Below are positions 48,612 through 61,800 of a DNA stretch of 64,000 nt, piece after piece. Each line of letters begins with the position of its first letter. Within the stretch, counting starts at the first letter, position 1. Under the pieces are notes generated by a model, which saw only the letters and a list, made by a program, of their open reading frames with translations, searched no databases and had not been told where the DNA came from. The position numbers were made by a program, and so were the translations under genes. Source of the stretch: Serilophus lunatus (Eukaryota; Chordata; Aves; Passeriformes; Eurylaimidae); NCBI GenBank assembly GCA_013399895.1, contig VXBA01003437.1:1830156-1894155 (forward strand), read 5' to 3'.

Positions 48612-51600
48612 GTAAGTACATCAGGATGCTGCCAGTAGGGCCAGCCTGAGGGGGGCATTTGGATATGTGGAGAATGGAGCTGGACACGTGCTGATTATGT
48701 TGTGAATACTGGATTTCACCAAGTTAGGCAAGGGCTGCCCAAGTACGTTTTGGAAACGTGTACGGATTTCGTACCGTTCAGTACGTTTTCTGTTACAAAC
48801 ATCCATGTAAAGCAGTCCCTTTGGGGAACAGAGCTTCTGACAGAAAAAAAATCTCTGCTTGTCTTAATCGGGACTGTGAGTATCAAAAGCAGAGATTGTT
48901 TCTGGTTTCAGCAGCACTCATTTTTCCTTTTTCTGAGTATGAATTTGAACCGTTTGTCTTCTTGTGTGATTCTTGTCCTGTCCAATGCTTGAGTAGAATG
49001 CCTCTTCCTCCCTTAAAACCAGCATCAGTCCTTAAATACTGAACATGAGCACAGACAATCTCTTCCTACTAATTAGCAAAAAAATTCTTGAGGGAAAAGC
49101 TATGTACTTTCTGTCCACAGAAAGTAATACTGACATTAATCACCTGAACAAATAGTCAGCAAACAAGACCTTAAGAAAAATAAAGAGCATGACTAGAGTG
49201 ACCTCCACTCACCAACAGGATTTCTTTACCAGAGTTGAAGGCAAGGTGGCTCTGAAATACACAGCTGAAATTGTTATTCAAGCATCTCTCCACATTAGAT
49301 TTAGTTTACATTCTAATTTCAAGCTGATATTTTGAGGCATTTCTAAACTTCTGATCATATATACTTAAAAAATTAAATGATGAGCAAGAGGTCTTCCATG
49401 CAGTGAAACTGTTCATATTGGTTCTCTGTATTATTTCTTCATCTTGACATGATGACCATCTTCTTTTTACTCCTGTTCCTTCTCTACCTTTGAAAGAATA
49501 AACAGTAATTCAAGATCATTATAATTAGAAAAACTCTCACCACAGAGCACAGCCCTCTGATTAGGTGCTGGACATCTTGTTTTTCCTGTGTATTTTCAAA
49601 GATTCAGTTTTTTACAGCGGCTTTTTGTTCACCGTGAATGTTTTGCAGAGTTTATGATTTCATGAAAGACACGAAAAGGCTGTATGTTCATTCTTTCTGT
49701 AATGCAGAACTAGTCATTTTCTGTTTTTCTAATAATAAGGCTGGAGTTCAGCAGATCAAGCCGTGTCCCTGTACCAAAGCACAAACAGGCTTAGTAATTT
49801 TGAGAGCTGTGTAGATTTGAAATGCAGGATTCTTCATTAAAAGTGGAGAATAAATGATAGGCAATATGGGTGTAAGTAGAGTCAGAATGCAGAGTTTCCT
49901 GTGATGAAAATGTCATGTTCTGTCTCTCAGGGCTTAATGGTGAGCCTTCACTGCCCAACAGACTTCCATTCATCCACTCAACTGTTCATGCTGTGCTTTG
50001 AAAGGTACACTGCTCTCCCAAGCAGATAAGCTTGATCTTTAATCTTGGCATCTTCAAACTCAGAGATAATTTGTGAGATTCTAGAAGGTTTGTGGGCACT
50101 CTCCCAATGTTTTTCTTGCTCCAGGTTTCTCTAAGGAAGAGGATTGGAATGTGCATGTTCTGAAGTATGCTGCAATGATTTGAGATGAAAGGACTTGGTA
50201 TTAGGGTGTCCAGTTTTTCACATTGTCCTTTCCCTATTCGTGCTCACTTAGAGACCAAGGCCAGGGTTTAGAAAGCTAGCAGGCAGGCTCAAGTGTATAT
50301 GAGGTAAAATGATGACTTCTGTAACTTCTCAGAAATCATGTTAGTCTGTCAAGGAGGGGTGTTAGGTGTTCTCCAAATCCCCTCTCGGAGGACACACTTT
50401 TCAATAGAGTGGTGTTCCATGGACCTCTCCTGTTGGATTCACCACTGAAGATCAACCATGGCCTTTCCATCATGCATTGTAATGCCCCAACTTACAGTGA
50501 GTTACTTCAAATCTTTGAGCCAGTTGCAACAACTATTTTTGTGGGTAATTAAAAAAATTTTGTGGGAGCTTAGCTTACCTGAGTGAAATTTCAAAACTGA
50601 AAATTATGTGGTCATACGGCTCTATGTGGATCAAACAATGTTTTGCTGGCAATGAGTGTTTGCAGTTGGTTCTAAGAAATTAAATTGCTTATGTATTTCA
50701 CTGCTATCCACCACCTAGCACTGGGATTGCTGATTGCAGAGGGCTGACCTTCATCTCTATACTTTTTCTTCAAGAACAGTTTTAGTCTTCAACAATAGCT
50801 TTTTCCTCCACTTTATTACAGTGTTCATTTGTCCAAGTCATGTGGACATCTGCTTTCAATCTTGGGAGTACCTTGAGGCACCACTCATCTGACTCACTCC
50901 CAACCCTTACAGGAATAGGGATCAATCACCCTTCTGCCAATTAATCCACATCTTTTAGCTAAACAAGTAAAATTATGCCTCTCTCAGGACTAATCTTGAT
51001 TTTATAGATATGCTGAAATGCTACTGGTATTTGTTCATTACAAGCCTGTGAAATCTCTGCTCTGCTTTTGAATCTCCATGAAATGCAAACCCTTGAAAGC
51101 CCTCTGTGTCATTACACACTAATTCTGCTTTGCTTCTTCCAGCCTAATGTCTGTGCCAACATACCTTACAGGGATATGTCCCTCCTATACATTATTTATC
51201 ATCCTGTTTTCTTGATCTTTCCCATACTCAAGAAAAACAGGGGCCCCACATTAACGCATTTGATCACACAGAGGGAATGTGCATAGCATAGGACTTTATA
51301 TTTTCTGGAATTTTAAGGGGGGTCTGTATGTCTTTTTTTCATTCCAGCAGGAAGAAGCAGGAAAAGAGACTTCCTACAAGTAAATGTTGCTTTTCTTGTG
51401 GACTATCCATTTGACTGAAATTTTTTCTTCCAGCATACAGGTAGATGTGCTACCTACTCTTTGAAAAGCTGAGAAATAATAACCAATGATAACTTACCTT
51501 GGTCAGGAAGCAATTTTTCCTATCACTTTTATTGTTTGTTTGATAAACCAAATACAAGTGAACTGCTGACCCAGGAAAGAACATTTTTTTGAATGTATAT

Positions 51601-54600
51601 TCTTATCCCAAAATGCTGCTTCTTTTCATTTGGTTTTAATGAAGTATCTCCTGACCACCTGCCAGCTGGAGCATGACTGAGGAAGACATCTTGCTTTTAG
51701 CTTGCAGACGCAGCACTACTTCCATTGGACTTTGCAAACTGATATGTGAGATCCCCTTATTCTGTGAAGGATGTTTCTGTTAGCTCTAACTTTAGTGCCT
51801 CTGCTGGATCTTGTGTGGCAGTTCCACAATATTTATCTGAGAAGGCATCTGTGATATGTATGTTTGGGGGGGTTGGGGGTCAGATGCTGCTTTTAGATCC
51901 CCTGTGTGCCTGGCAAGTCAAAATCCTGTCTCTGCACTATGTAGAGCCCTGTTTTACAAAAGGAACATTTGCTTTGTTCAGAGTAATAGGACTGCCAGTG
52001 CTATATAGTTTGGGATCCTTAGGTAGAAAGATGTTATCATGGTGAGAAGTATCAACTTCTAGCAATGAAAGTCTTTCATTTTGCCTTGCTATCTGGATTG
52101 GCTGGAACAATTTGTTCAATTCTTTCCTTAGGGATAAATATGATACTGCTCACTTGCCTTTCTCTGGCAAAGACACAGGCTTTGATATCAGAAGAACTTC
52201 TGGCTTTTTCAGTTCTTCATTGCTATACAACATTACTGAAATAAATTTGTACAGTAAACAATGTCCTCCTCTTTAAAAAAAGTCTCAGTACCCTTGGGGG
52301 AGGTGGGTGGGGGGAAAGGCCAGGAACAAGACAGATGGGATGCCCATGAGAACTAAGCCACTCGCTGAAGACAACCTTAATTGGCAACTGGAAATAAGCT
52401 GAATTATCTGCCTATAAAAAGGTGAGATTCTTAGAGCCAGCTTAGAGCCATCAATTTTCTTTTTTCTTTGCATCTGTGTATGTAGGCCTTATCTTCGTCA
52501 TCATCTTCCTGTCATCTGCTCTGCATCTTTCCCCTTTTCAGAGTAACTTGTTTTGTCTTGTTTGCAAGGATAGTATAAGCTCTTCAAGACACAAGTGATA
52601 TTGTACTGCGTGTACTTTACAGAATCAAGCATTGTAGAATGTCATCTCTGTGCTTTGTATGATTATAGTACATACAGCAAAAACAGTAGTGAGCAAGTCC
52701 TTAGGGCTTTGACAAGTTGTGCCAGATTCCCTTTCTGAGAGATAGAGCCATTCATTAGAATTTCTCAGTACAAGTGTTCGGGGGAGGGGTGTTGGCTTTC
52801 GATTTATTATTTTTTTTTTTAGGGTTTGTTCTGTGTGTTTTGAGCAAATCAGTAGCATCTGGGAGATACCAATACTTTTAGGATATTACATAAAATGTTG
52901 ATATTCTCTCTGATATAATCTTATGAGCAATTGCAAAAAAAGCCCATTTCATGTGTTGCTCAAATACTCTCAGGATTCCTACGTGTCTTCTGCTTTGGAG
53001 AGAAAAAGACAAAATTATCACACTCAAAGCAAGACTTCACTGACTGATGTGATCAGTATCAAGCTGTTGCTGTCAATGGCCTAGATGTGGAGCAGCCCTT
53101 TGGGCTGAAAATCTCAGCTGGAATAATGTGCTTGATGGGTCCTGACAGGCTTTTACTCAGGATTCCTTGATCCCTAGGGCACTGCATAAGACTGCTGTCT
53201 GCCTCTTCTTTGCTTTTCAGTTATCAGTGGAAAGAGAACTCAGACACAACACTCATGCCAGAAGCTCTTAGGAGTAGATTTTGAGTCTAATGTGAGTAAG
53301 TTGCTATGAAAGAGACATTTTCAAAGTGTCTCTCCACAAATGACATGGATTTGCCTAGCTGAATTTGTTGATAAATCTTTCTGGAGAACCTACAAATAGT
53401 TGAATATTTCTCCACTAAGTGTGTTGCTAAAGGACACCAACCTTCCTGTTAAAGTCCCTTCGTTGCGTTCCAATCTACCTCTACAGAGGAGAGTTGCCGG
53501 AAGACCAGATTCTCTTCCTTGTAATCTAAGCTACTCCAACCCATATTAAAATGGAATTTCAATACCCCTTGTCTACTCTGCATATGGTATGCTTTTTATA
53601 TGAGAGCTATGGGAAATCTGGGGGCTGTGGATAAATCAATTTGCTTATGATTTAAATTATGTGAATTTTGTCTGGAACCTGTAGATCTGTCACCTGAAGT
53701 GAGATGTTTTTATTACAGAATTGCTTGACAGCAGAAACAGCATTAGGATTTTCATACGACAGACAGGATCTGTGAATTCCTGATTTTCCCATAGTTGTTT
53801 CTTTGTAACAAACATTGCAACAAGTCCTAACCTGACAAATATGCTGATTGGGATGACTGCTGTTGAATAAACAGCTGGAAAAAATGCATATATTAATGAC
53901 AATAACACAGTGTTTCCCACTGTAGTTTGTACATGTTGCCAACATACTAGAAGATGTAGCATTTTCTTCCCATGTACTAGAGAATCTTTCAGGTCAGTGG
54001 ATACTTGGATGCATCCAAATCCTTGCAAAGAAATACAGAGGGAGATAAAAACGTGAAGAATCCTTCTGGTAAGCAGGACTGTCTCGGAAGATTTGTAGCA
54101 AAGGAATAATATAGAATTGAACTTTAAAGACAGCATTTACCAGTGATGCTGCATGTGGTAATATATTCCACTCAGGAAACATGCCATACTCTTTTGGTGA
54201 CAGAAAATTCTGGAGGATTTGCTGTAGCACTTGCTATCAGCATCTTGTCAGCACAGGGTAGTTATCTGTATGTAACTCTTCACTTATACATTGATTTGAG
54301 CTGCACTGTGCTCTTCCTCTTTAAAGAGAGATCCATGTGCAGTGTGATCAGATTATGGTGCTCCTACTATGTATTCACTAGTGTAGCAGTGCAGTCATTG
54401 CCCATGACTTCCCTTTTCCTTTTCATCACAGAAATTACATGTTTATTTGTCTTTGTCAGAATAGTTGCAGCAGAAGTGGCTGACTACTTTATGGAGACCT
54501 GATGTAGTTGGATATATTTGTGTTCATTCTTACAACCTTGAACGTTGACATGCAACACATTTGCCATGAAGCTGAGCTTCCTTTATGTGAAAGCCAGTTG

Positions 54601-54810
54601 CATACAGGCAGTGTCGATAGCCAATAAAACTGGGGAAAAAAAGTTTGAAATTTTCCAAAAGCCAGAATCCAATAATGTGATAAATGGTACAAAGATTTAG
54701 ACTTCGTGTATCTGAGTTAACTGTTTATATTTTTTCTCTGGGCTAGAGTTGAATGCACTATCCTCTGTCTAGTTTTTGGCAGCAATTATTACTGAATTTG
54801 TGTTGGGGAA
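48612..54810 (+). other. CSTPP1: CSTPP1 intron 2, first part
   Basis: The intron starts with GTAAGTA at 48612. The next human exon, by memory, should encode Phe-Asn-Ser-Val-Cys-Gln-Gly-Thr-His; I searched for it and did not find it. The stretch is AT-rich with no gene recognised. An exon-like segment at 53221-53291 has good splice-site sequences at both ends and is listed separately. A G-rich run at 52296-52314 is noted but lacks four clean G tracts. Confidence 0.8.
53221..53291 (+). other. Candidate cryptic, stop-containing exon in CSTPP1 intron 2
   Basis: A pyrimidine-rich acceptor (CTTCTTTGCTTTTCAG ending at 53220) and a strong donor (GTGAGTAAG from 53292) bracket 71 bases. Joined to exon 2 in phase, the segment would read about 21 codons, starting Tyr-Tyr-Gln-Trp-Lys-Glu, and then stop at a TGA (53282-53284) about 10 bases before the donor. 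The residues do not match any CSTPP1 exon I know. If used it would truncate the protein or trigger decay. Splice-site pairs of this quality also arise by chance in introns. Confidence 0.2.
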
Positions 54811-55035
54811 AGTTTAGGTTGGATGTTAGAAATATGTTCTTCACCCCAGAGGGTGTTTGAATACTGGAACAAACTTCCCAGGGAAGTGGTCATAGCAGCA
54901 AACCAGAGTTCAAAAAGTGTTTGGAAGATTCTGTCAGGCACAGGGTGTGACTGTTGGGGATAGTCCTGTGCAGGGCTAAGAACTGGACCCCGTGATCCTT
55001 GTGGGTCCCTTCCAACTTGGCATGTTCTGTGATTA
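54811..55035 (+). mobile_element. CR1 3' end, same variant as 37604-37765
   Basis: The order GTTGGATGTTAGAAATATG, CCCAGGGAAGTGGTCATAGC, AGTTCAAAAAGTGTTTGGA, TCAGGCACAGG, CTGGACCCCGTGATCC and TTCCAACTTGGCATGTTCTG identifies a CR1 3' end without coding capacity. It lies in sense orientation within CSTPP1 intron 2, about 135 bases before another CR1. Confidence 0.85.
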
Positions 55036-55171
55036 TTATTGCATAATTCTCTGTATGCTTCCAATATTTTTGTTGCTTTTCATTGTTGTTGCTGATGTTA
55101 CTAGTACAAATTTGGAGATGTATACATGATCCCACCTGGGAGTTAAAATCAGACTCTAGGCTGGGAGATGA

Positions 55172-55883
55172 GTAGATCAAGAGCAGCCCGGCCAAGAAGG
55201 CCTTGGGAGGGTGCTGGTGGATGAGAGGCTGGACATGAGCTTGCAATGCACACTTGCAGCCCAGAAAGTCAATTGTATCCTGGGCTGCATCAAAAGCAGT
55301 CTGGGTAGCAGGTCAAGCAAGGTGATTCTGCCCCTCTGCTCCACTCTGCGGAGATCCCACTGGAGTGCTGCACCCAGCTCTGGGATCTCCAGCTCTGAAA
55401 GGACAGCGACCTGTTGGAGCAAGTCCAGAGGAGGGGACACCAAGATGATTAGAGAGATGGAGCATCTTTGCTATGAGGAAAGGTTAAGCAGTTGGGGATT
55501 GTTCAGCCTGGAAAAGGGAAGGCTTTGGAGTGATTTTTATCACATCCTTCCCAGTACCTGAAGGGAGCCTACAAGAAATAGGGAGAGATACTTTTTGCAA
55601 GGGTGTGTAGTGATAGGACAAAGAGGAACGGCTTCAGACTGAAGTAGGGTAGGTTTAAATTAGATATTAACAAGAAATTCTTTATTATGAGGGTGGTGAG
55701 GCATTGGAACTGGTTGCCCGGAGAATTTGTGCATGCCCCATCCATGGAAGTGTTTAAGGTCAGGTTGAATGGAGCTCTGAGCAACCTGGTTTAGTGAAAG
55801 GTGTCCCTGCCTATGTCAGGGGAGTTGTAACTAGACGATCTTTAAGGTCCCTTCCAATCTAAACCATTCTATGATTCTATGAT
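55172..55883 (+). mobile_element. CR1 LINE, 5'-truncated, classic avian type
   Basis: The stretch follows the well-known avian CR1 3' region: GGATGAGAGGCTGGACATGA, GTATCCTGGGCTGCATCAAA, GAGGAAAGGTTAAGCAGTTG, TTAGATATTAACAAGAAATTC, GGTGTCCCTGCC and TTTAAGGTCCCTTCCAATC, ending in ATTCTATG repeats. ORF2 remnants are interrupted by frame breaks and stops. It belongs to a different subfamily from the elements ending in ATTCTGTG at 33965-35093. Confidence 0.93.
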
Positions 55884-58800
55884 GATAAAACCAGTCTGGG
55901 TAATTTAGGGAGAGAAGAGAAAGGACAAAATCCTAGGATTTACTGAAAATTGATCTCTTTGATCTTGATTAGAAAGTAATGGAGAACTAATTTTTCTTTG
56001 TTATGTGCATTTGTGATGCAGTTTTTCTACTTCTCAGTCCATCTCGCTGTCTGCGTTTGGCAGTGCAACAAAATGGAAGTCATTGGTGTTCCTAAGGAAA
56101 TCTTCAAGGAGCCTTCTTTGTACGTTCTCTTTGTGGTCGTTTTGCTGTAACTCATTTCATCAGTTTGGTATTTCATAGTGCTCATCACATCCTTTTTGGG
56201 ATGCCACAGGGTCTTTAGTTTTATTTTTTCCATCAGTCTGCCTTTTTTAATATCTTGCATTTCTTATTACATATCTCTGCTGTGTTTTCATTTGTGTCCT
56301 TGCAGAAGTGGAAGGGCCCTCAAGTCAGAATTGGTGAACTTTGGTGATCTTATATTGTCCATCTTTCACTGAGGAGGGTCTGTAGTACAGCTTACCATCA
56401 TGCAAAGTAGATATTCAGTGCTCACATCCCTGTTTGACAAGCGCCTTTCTCCATCATTCTGGAAAACCACTTGGCTGTGTTTACTGAGTCACTGTTGGAA
56501 TATATAAGAAAATAAGAGAAAAATAAATATTGATACATCCACGACAGATGTAGTGGGACTATTTACAGTCTTTGCATACAACCTGCAATGTGTGTATAAA
56601 GAAGTTATCTCACTTCATGCTCAGTCACAAGCTGCAAGGATTGGATTTCCTGCAGCTTCTGTAAATGTTTTGAAGAAAACTGTTTCAGTGATGTGAAATT
56701 GGCAGCTGGAATTCAGTAGAAATGCATACGAGAACAGCAGCTTTGGAAAAAAGTAAAAAAGTAGATAGTTTGATACATTGATACACTTCAGTGGTTTTTT
56801 TCCATGTTATGTATGGGGAGGGGTTTAATTATTCTTAAGAATTACAAGGCATAACTTTATAATTTTCTATTAGGAATATTTTTTTTTTGGAACATACTGT
56901 TTCCTCCAATAAAGCCTTTGATGTCTCAAGCTGTGAGAGAACCATTGTTGGATGCATGATAACTTCATCAACACCTCTCCTTGTATTACTAACCCACACA
57001 TTTTAGTTCTGGTTTTAAGGAAGCACTTTGGCTTGGATCTGGGCTACTTTATGTATATAGGAGATCAGTTTTGGAGTTCTTGGCTTGTAGCTGTCTAAGC
57101 TTGTAAGACTTTTTGTTAAATTGGAATAAAGTAGGGTAAGTTTGAGGAACACTTTAATTTTCCCAGAAAGATCTTTAAGGAATGATGGATCAGAAGTGAA
57201 GTTGGGCTTGGTTTTTTGTTGGATGTTTTGTTTGTTTGGTGTTGTTGGAAGGACTTTTGTATTTATTCTTAGGCTGCAAAATTTTGTGGTGTCACAGAGT
57301 CTTGAGGAGCATTTCTAATTGCTTTGCCAAGAATGTTTGTGTTCCAGTGTAAACAAGGCCAACAAATGTAAAATTCCTTCTAAATTGGTTATGCTGTAAA
57401 AATCAGCAAATGCCTCCAGCAATGGGATGTGATAAGATCCCATAATAGGATTCCTTATCCTTTATGGGATAAAATCCCTTAACTATGTCTGCATCTCCTT
57501 GAATAGCAAGCAACCGAAAGTCTTGCAAGCCTGAAAAATGCATTTTTAAAACGTGGTTTATCTTTCTTTTCTTTAAAAACAAAACTAAACAAACAAGCAG
57601 GAAAGTCTGGTTTCCAGAAATCTGGATGTCTTCAGAGAACCTGAGATTTTCTGTGCTGTGCCATGTTGAAACCATACAGATCCCAGAATACATTAGCTTT
57701 AGAGACTTGCAGTAACCTCGTGTCCTACAAAATTAATCCTTGTGTGTATCTTCAAATTAATTAGGCAAACTGTAGCGGGTCAGCTCTGTAGCCAAGCAGT
57801 TGTAGTGAGCACAAAGTGGTTTAGCTAACAAATCTCTAAATGCAGTGTTAGCATTACTGTCAAATGATGTAGCTTCGTCTATATTAAGGAATTTTGGCAA
57901 GGTCCCATTTGTTGCCGTGGTGGAAATATTGGAAGCTGCTCAGCCTTTGATGTGCTGTAGTTCCTGCCAAGGCAACTGATTACCTATTGAATACTCAAAG
58001 AGTATTAGTTGTAAATGCTTTTTGTCTTCTGAAATTCTCAAATCAAGATTGAAATGACCAATCTTGGTGAAACCAAGATTGAAATGAGCAAATAAGGGAT
58101 CTGTCTGCATGGCATCAGTATTGGATCTCTTTGGAACAGGTATGAAGTTAGATTTCAGTATTTCACAGTCATTAGCTGATTGTGCTGCTACCTTTTAAAA
58201 TAACTGAAAGTCTAATTTATAAAACATGGAACTGTCCTACAATAGGAGATATAGGAGACCACATGCAGAATGGAGCAAGCAGGCCCTTACTTGTGCTTAT
58301 ACATTGGCCTTGATTTTCTGAGGAATCGATTTGCCTTCCTTTGGCATTACACTCTGATCTCAGCAGATTAAGATGGATGCAGTTACTCAATAATTTTCAA
58401 ATCCATACTTCTCCTTCAGTGGACATTGACATTTTGGTATTAAAATCTGTTTCCAGCCAATGTCAATTCCATAGTTACTTTGGGAACTGTTATTAGATTA
58501 GAGGAAATCTGAACATTACCTTGTGTTGCTTGTGTTCATCTTTGTGCTATCTTCTCATCCTTACCACAGGTTCACTATATGGTTTTTGTAGCATCTTGCA
58601 GCTAGTGAATTAATTCCACAGCATGGCAGAGAGGGCAGAACTAGTTGTTGGTTAATAAAGGAAGCCAAAGAATGGAGATCATGGCTGTTTGATAATGAAG
58701 CTTATTGAGGACTTGAATCTCCCATACCCTCAGAATATAGAGGGTTATAGAACAGTTCAGTAAGGAATTATCTTCTTGCCCCAAAATGTCAAGTTGGACC

Positions 58801-61800
58801 ACTTTGAGCATATACGAAATACCCTAACTGGAGAGTTAGCAGTTTTCTTTGTGTAGTTATACTTCTATTTTGTTGTATTACTTATGTATTTGGTTTAGAT
58901 TTGGAGAGAGAAAAAGGCAAGGTTTTTTTAGAAAAGCTGGGTAGCAACTTGCAGTGATCTCCATAAAAACTGGTTATAATTGTGTTCATGCATCCGTTTC
59001 TGTGGTGTGCAACTTGCAGATTTCTTCTGTAAAAACTAAATCTCTGTTTATATCAGCAAGACTTCTCCAGACTCGCTGAAACACCAAGTACTCTGAACTA
59101 GCACCTGATCAGACTGAAAGAACTGGTCATGGGTGAATGATGCTTATCTGTGAAGGCTTCTTTACTTTTCCTTTAAGCACCTAGGAGGGCTTCTGCAGGG
59201 CTATTTACCATCTTCCATTGTATGCCCTTTCCCATCTTCCTGAATACTACTAGGCTTCCCAGCTCATAACTCTAAGAAGAAGCTTTATTTCAGAGTAGAA
59301 AGGGGCCCCAATATGTGGCCTATTATATCCATATCAGCTTGCTTACCCTTTTCAAACAGCTATTGTGTTTTAATAGGGCCCTGCCTGACAGGGGGAGTCC
59401 TTAATTCCTATTATATAAGAATGGTCAGCTTGAGTTACAGCAAACTGCAGGATGCTGCACTGATCAAAAGGCCTCTGTTTTAAAAGATTCCCGCCCCCAC
59501 CGTTTGCCTTTTTAATTTTATTTTTTAAGTCCTAGGGTAATAACAAAGTACAATCATTTTAACTTTAGTGATTTGTAAGCCTTGAGGTGTTAGGTTACTG
59601 GTCTAGCATAGGAAAAATTAAGGTAAGGGGACTATAAAAAAGATAAAGGATTTCAGGGTAATAACAAGCATGCACAACAACTCCCTTAATCCTTTCCTTC
59701 TCTAGAATCTGTAGACTGGTCTCAGAGGGTTTGATTTGTTACAAAGCAACATAAGAAAGCTTGTTCACTGCCTACTCTGAGCTGTGTCACAGGTGGTGTG
59801 ATTCATTTCCTTCATCCCAGTACATGGGATAATCTCTGTACCACCTGTATTAACTATTCTATGAATATAGAGATTCCTGAGCCTATACCAAGAAGTCTGA
59901 AAGCACATAATTAAAATTTGTGTGACTCCTTTTCCTCTTTTCACACTCTTCGGCTGAAGTAAACTTGAACGGGTGAGACAGAAAGGATCTAAAAAAATCC
60001 AGTCTCTGTGTTTGCAGTATTATATCACCCAGTCTTGCCAAAATGTTGAGTGTTAATGATTTCCTATCTGCCTGGTTGTTAAAAAAAGGATTTTTTCCTT
60101 AAAGCCAGTCATCAGAAATAACTTCTAGCATCTGTTTTGTCTTAACGCTCCTAACACATTTTGGAGGAAGTGGCTATAAAGCACTGATAATTTCATTAGA
60201 GAAAAATGGTGATTTCCTTGAGGCTGACCTCATTGTCCCAAATTCTAATATCTGTGGAATTTTAAAAGCACTTGATGCAACAGCTTTGAATTGAGGAATG
60301 CTAATAGCCCTTTGCTACCTTCCAAGAGAGAAAGGGGATTGATCTGAATATTGCAAATAGTGTAGTACACTTAAGTCAATAGGTGAAGAATAAAACGATC
60401 TTAAACTACACTTACAGAGCAGTAATTTAATCAGCACAGCAGTGATTAATTTTTTTTTCCCCAATGCTGCCTACAGTTTTAACTGTTCCCTCTCACAGCT
60501 CCTTCCAGCCAAGGTAAATCTCACTTTGCTATTTCAGAGTTCATTTGCCTTGGGGTGAGTGCAATTGGTCATTTCAGGGTGCTTTGTGTGTGGGTGAGTT
60601 ATTTAACAACAGAAATGACCTGGGCTTTAAAGCCTTTTGTATTTCAGTATTTTCTATTGCTAGAGCTAGTCCTTTGTTACCAATTGTACCATAGTCTGTA
60701 ATCCTAATACTTCTGATTATCCCTACTTACTGTGGTTGGGTTCACATCATGAAGCAGTCTTGGAGCTCATGACCCGAATTCCTTTCAGATGGAGCTAAAC
60801 TGGAAGGTGTGTTCCTACTGCAAATGAGCATTCAGCCCATGGGACCAGACTAGAGCTAATCCAAAGCATGTTTCAAGAAAAACAAACACTGAGTTGCCCA
60901 TAATGTTGACATCTGATCCTCTGCACCTTTTCTCTCTGCAGATGTTTTGGTCAGTCTCGACACAGCCTCCAAAGGTAGTTTGGCATTTGAGACTATTTTA
61001 TTTTTGCTTAGGATGCTCAGCTCTGTTTTAATGACTTAGACACCTGTGTGACTGGGAAGAAAAGCTGTGTGTGTAAATTGTTCATGCTGAAGAAGCAGCA
61101 TAAGCCTTCGAAGTGATTGTGAAGTGATTGAGCTTCCTTCATGATAAAAAATGGAAGCAGTAATGCTCTAAGTTAAGGAATAATGGTAATTGTTCCTTGT
61201 TTTCCTTTTAGTAGAGTCCTGGAAGCTCCTCCAGCTCTTTGCGTGGTAACCAAAGGTGGCACCTGTTAGGGGGACAGCAGGGTCCTGGCAAGCTCTTGTG
61301 CCATTCTTGGGGCTCCTTCTGCATTGTGTGTATTTGGCTTTGCCCGAGTTCAGCAGGCAAAGGCTAACTGCTGCAGTGGGTTTCAATTGGAATGTTACCA
61401 TAGCATCCTGGGGCTTTTACAATCTATTTAGAAGTCCAAAGGTTTGAAAAGAGTGCTTGAAAGTTTCTGAACTCTGGCAGGTTGCCGAAATGTAATTACA
61501 CAAAAGGCAAAGCCTTATGAAAGCAGCTCTGTTCAGAGAAGCAGCACCTGAGTGATAGGGTTCCCAGCACAGCCATTTTTGAGAGCTGGGGCTGTTCTAT
61601 CAGTCTCCTCCCAAAACTTTTTTCTTCCTCTCACGTGCAAGTGCCATCCCACAAGCATAGTCTGGGTGTGCTGCAAGATGCAGCTTTCTCAGCAGTGGCG
61701 TTGGAAGAGACTGTTCTGTGGTTCGGCTGTTCTGGGGTGTGTCAAGGAAAGGAGTGAGAAAGTAAGCATCTTGAAGCCCCTATTGTAAGAATTTCTTTAG

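Noticed and set aside
52296..52319. G-rich run as a G-quadruplex
   Set aside because: Only three clean tracts of three or more G are separated by loops, so it does not meet the standard four-tract pattern.
60942..60974. A splice-like 33-base segment as CSTPP1 exon 3
   Set aside because: In the phase left by exon 2 the first codon becomes TAA, and the peptide does not match the expected next exon.
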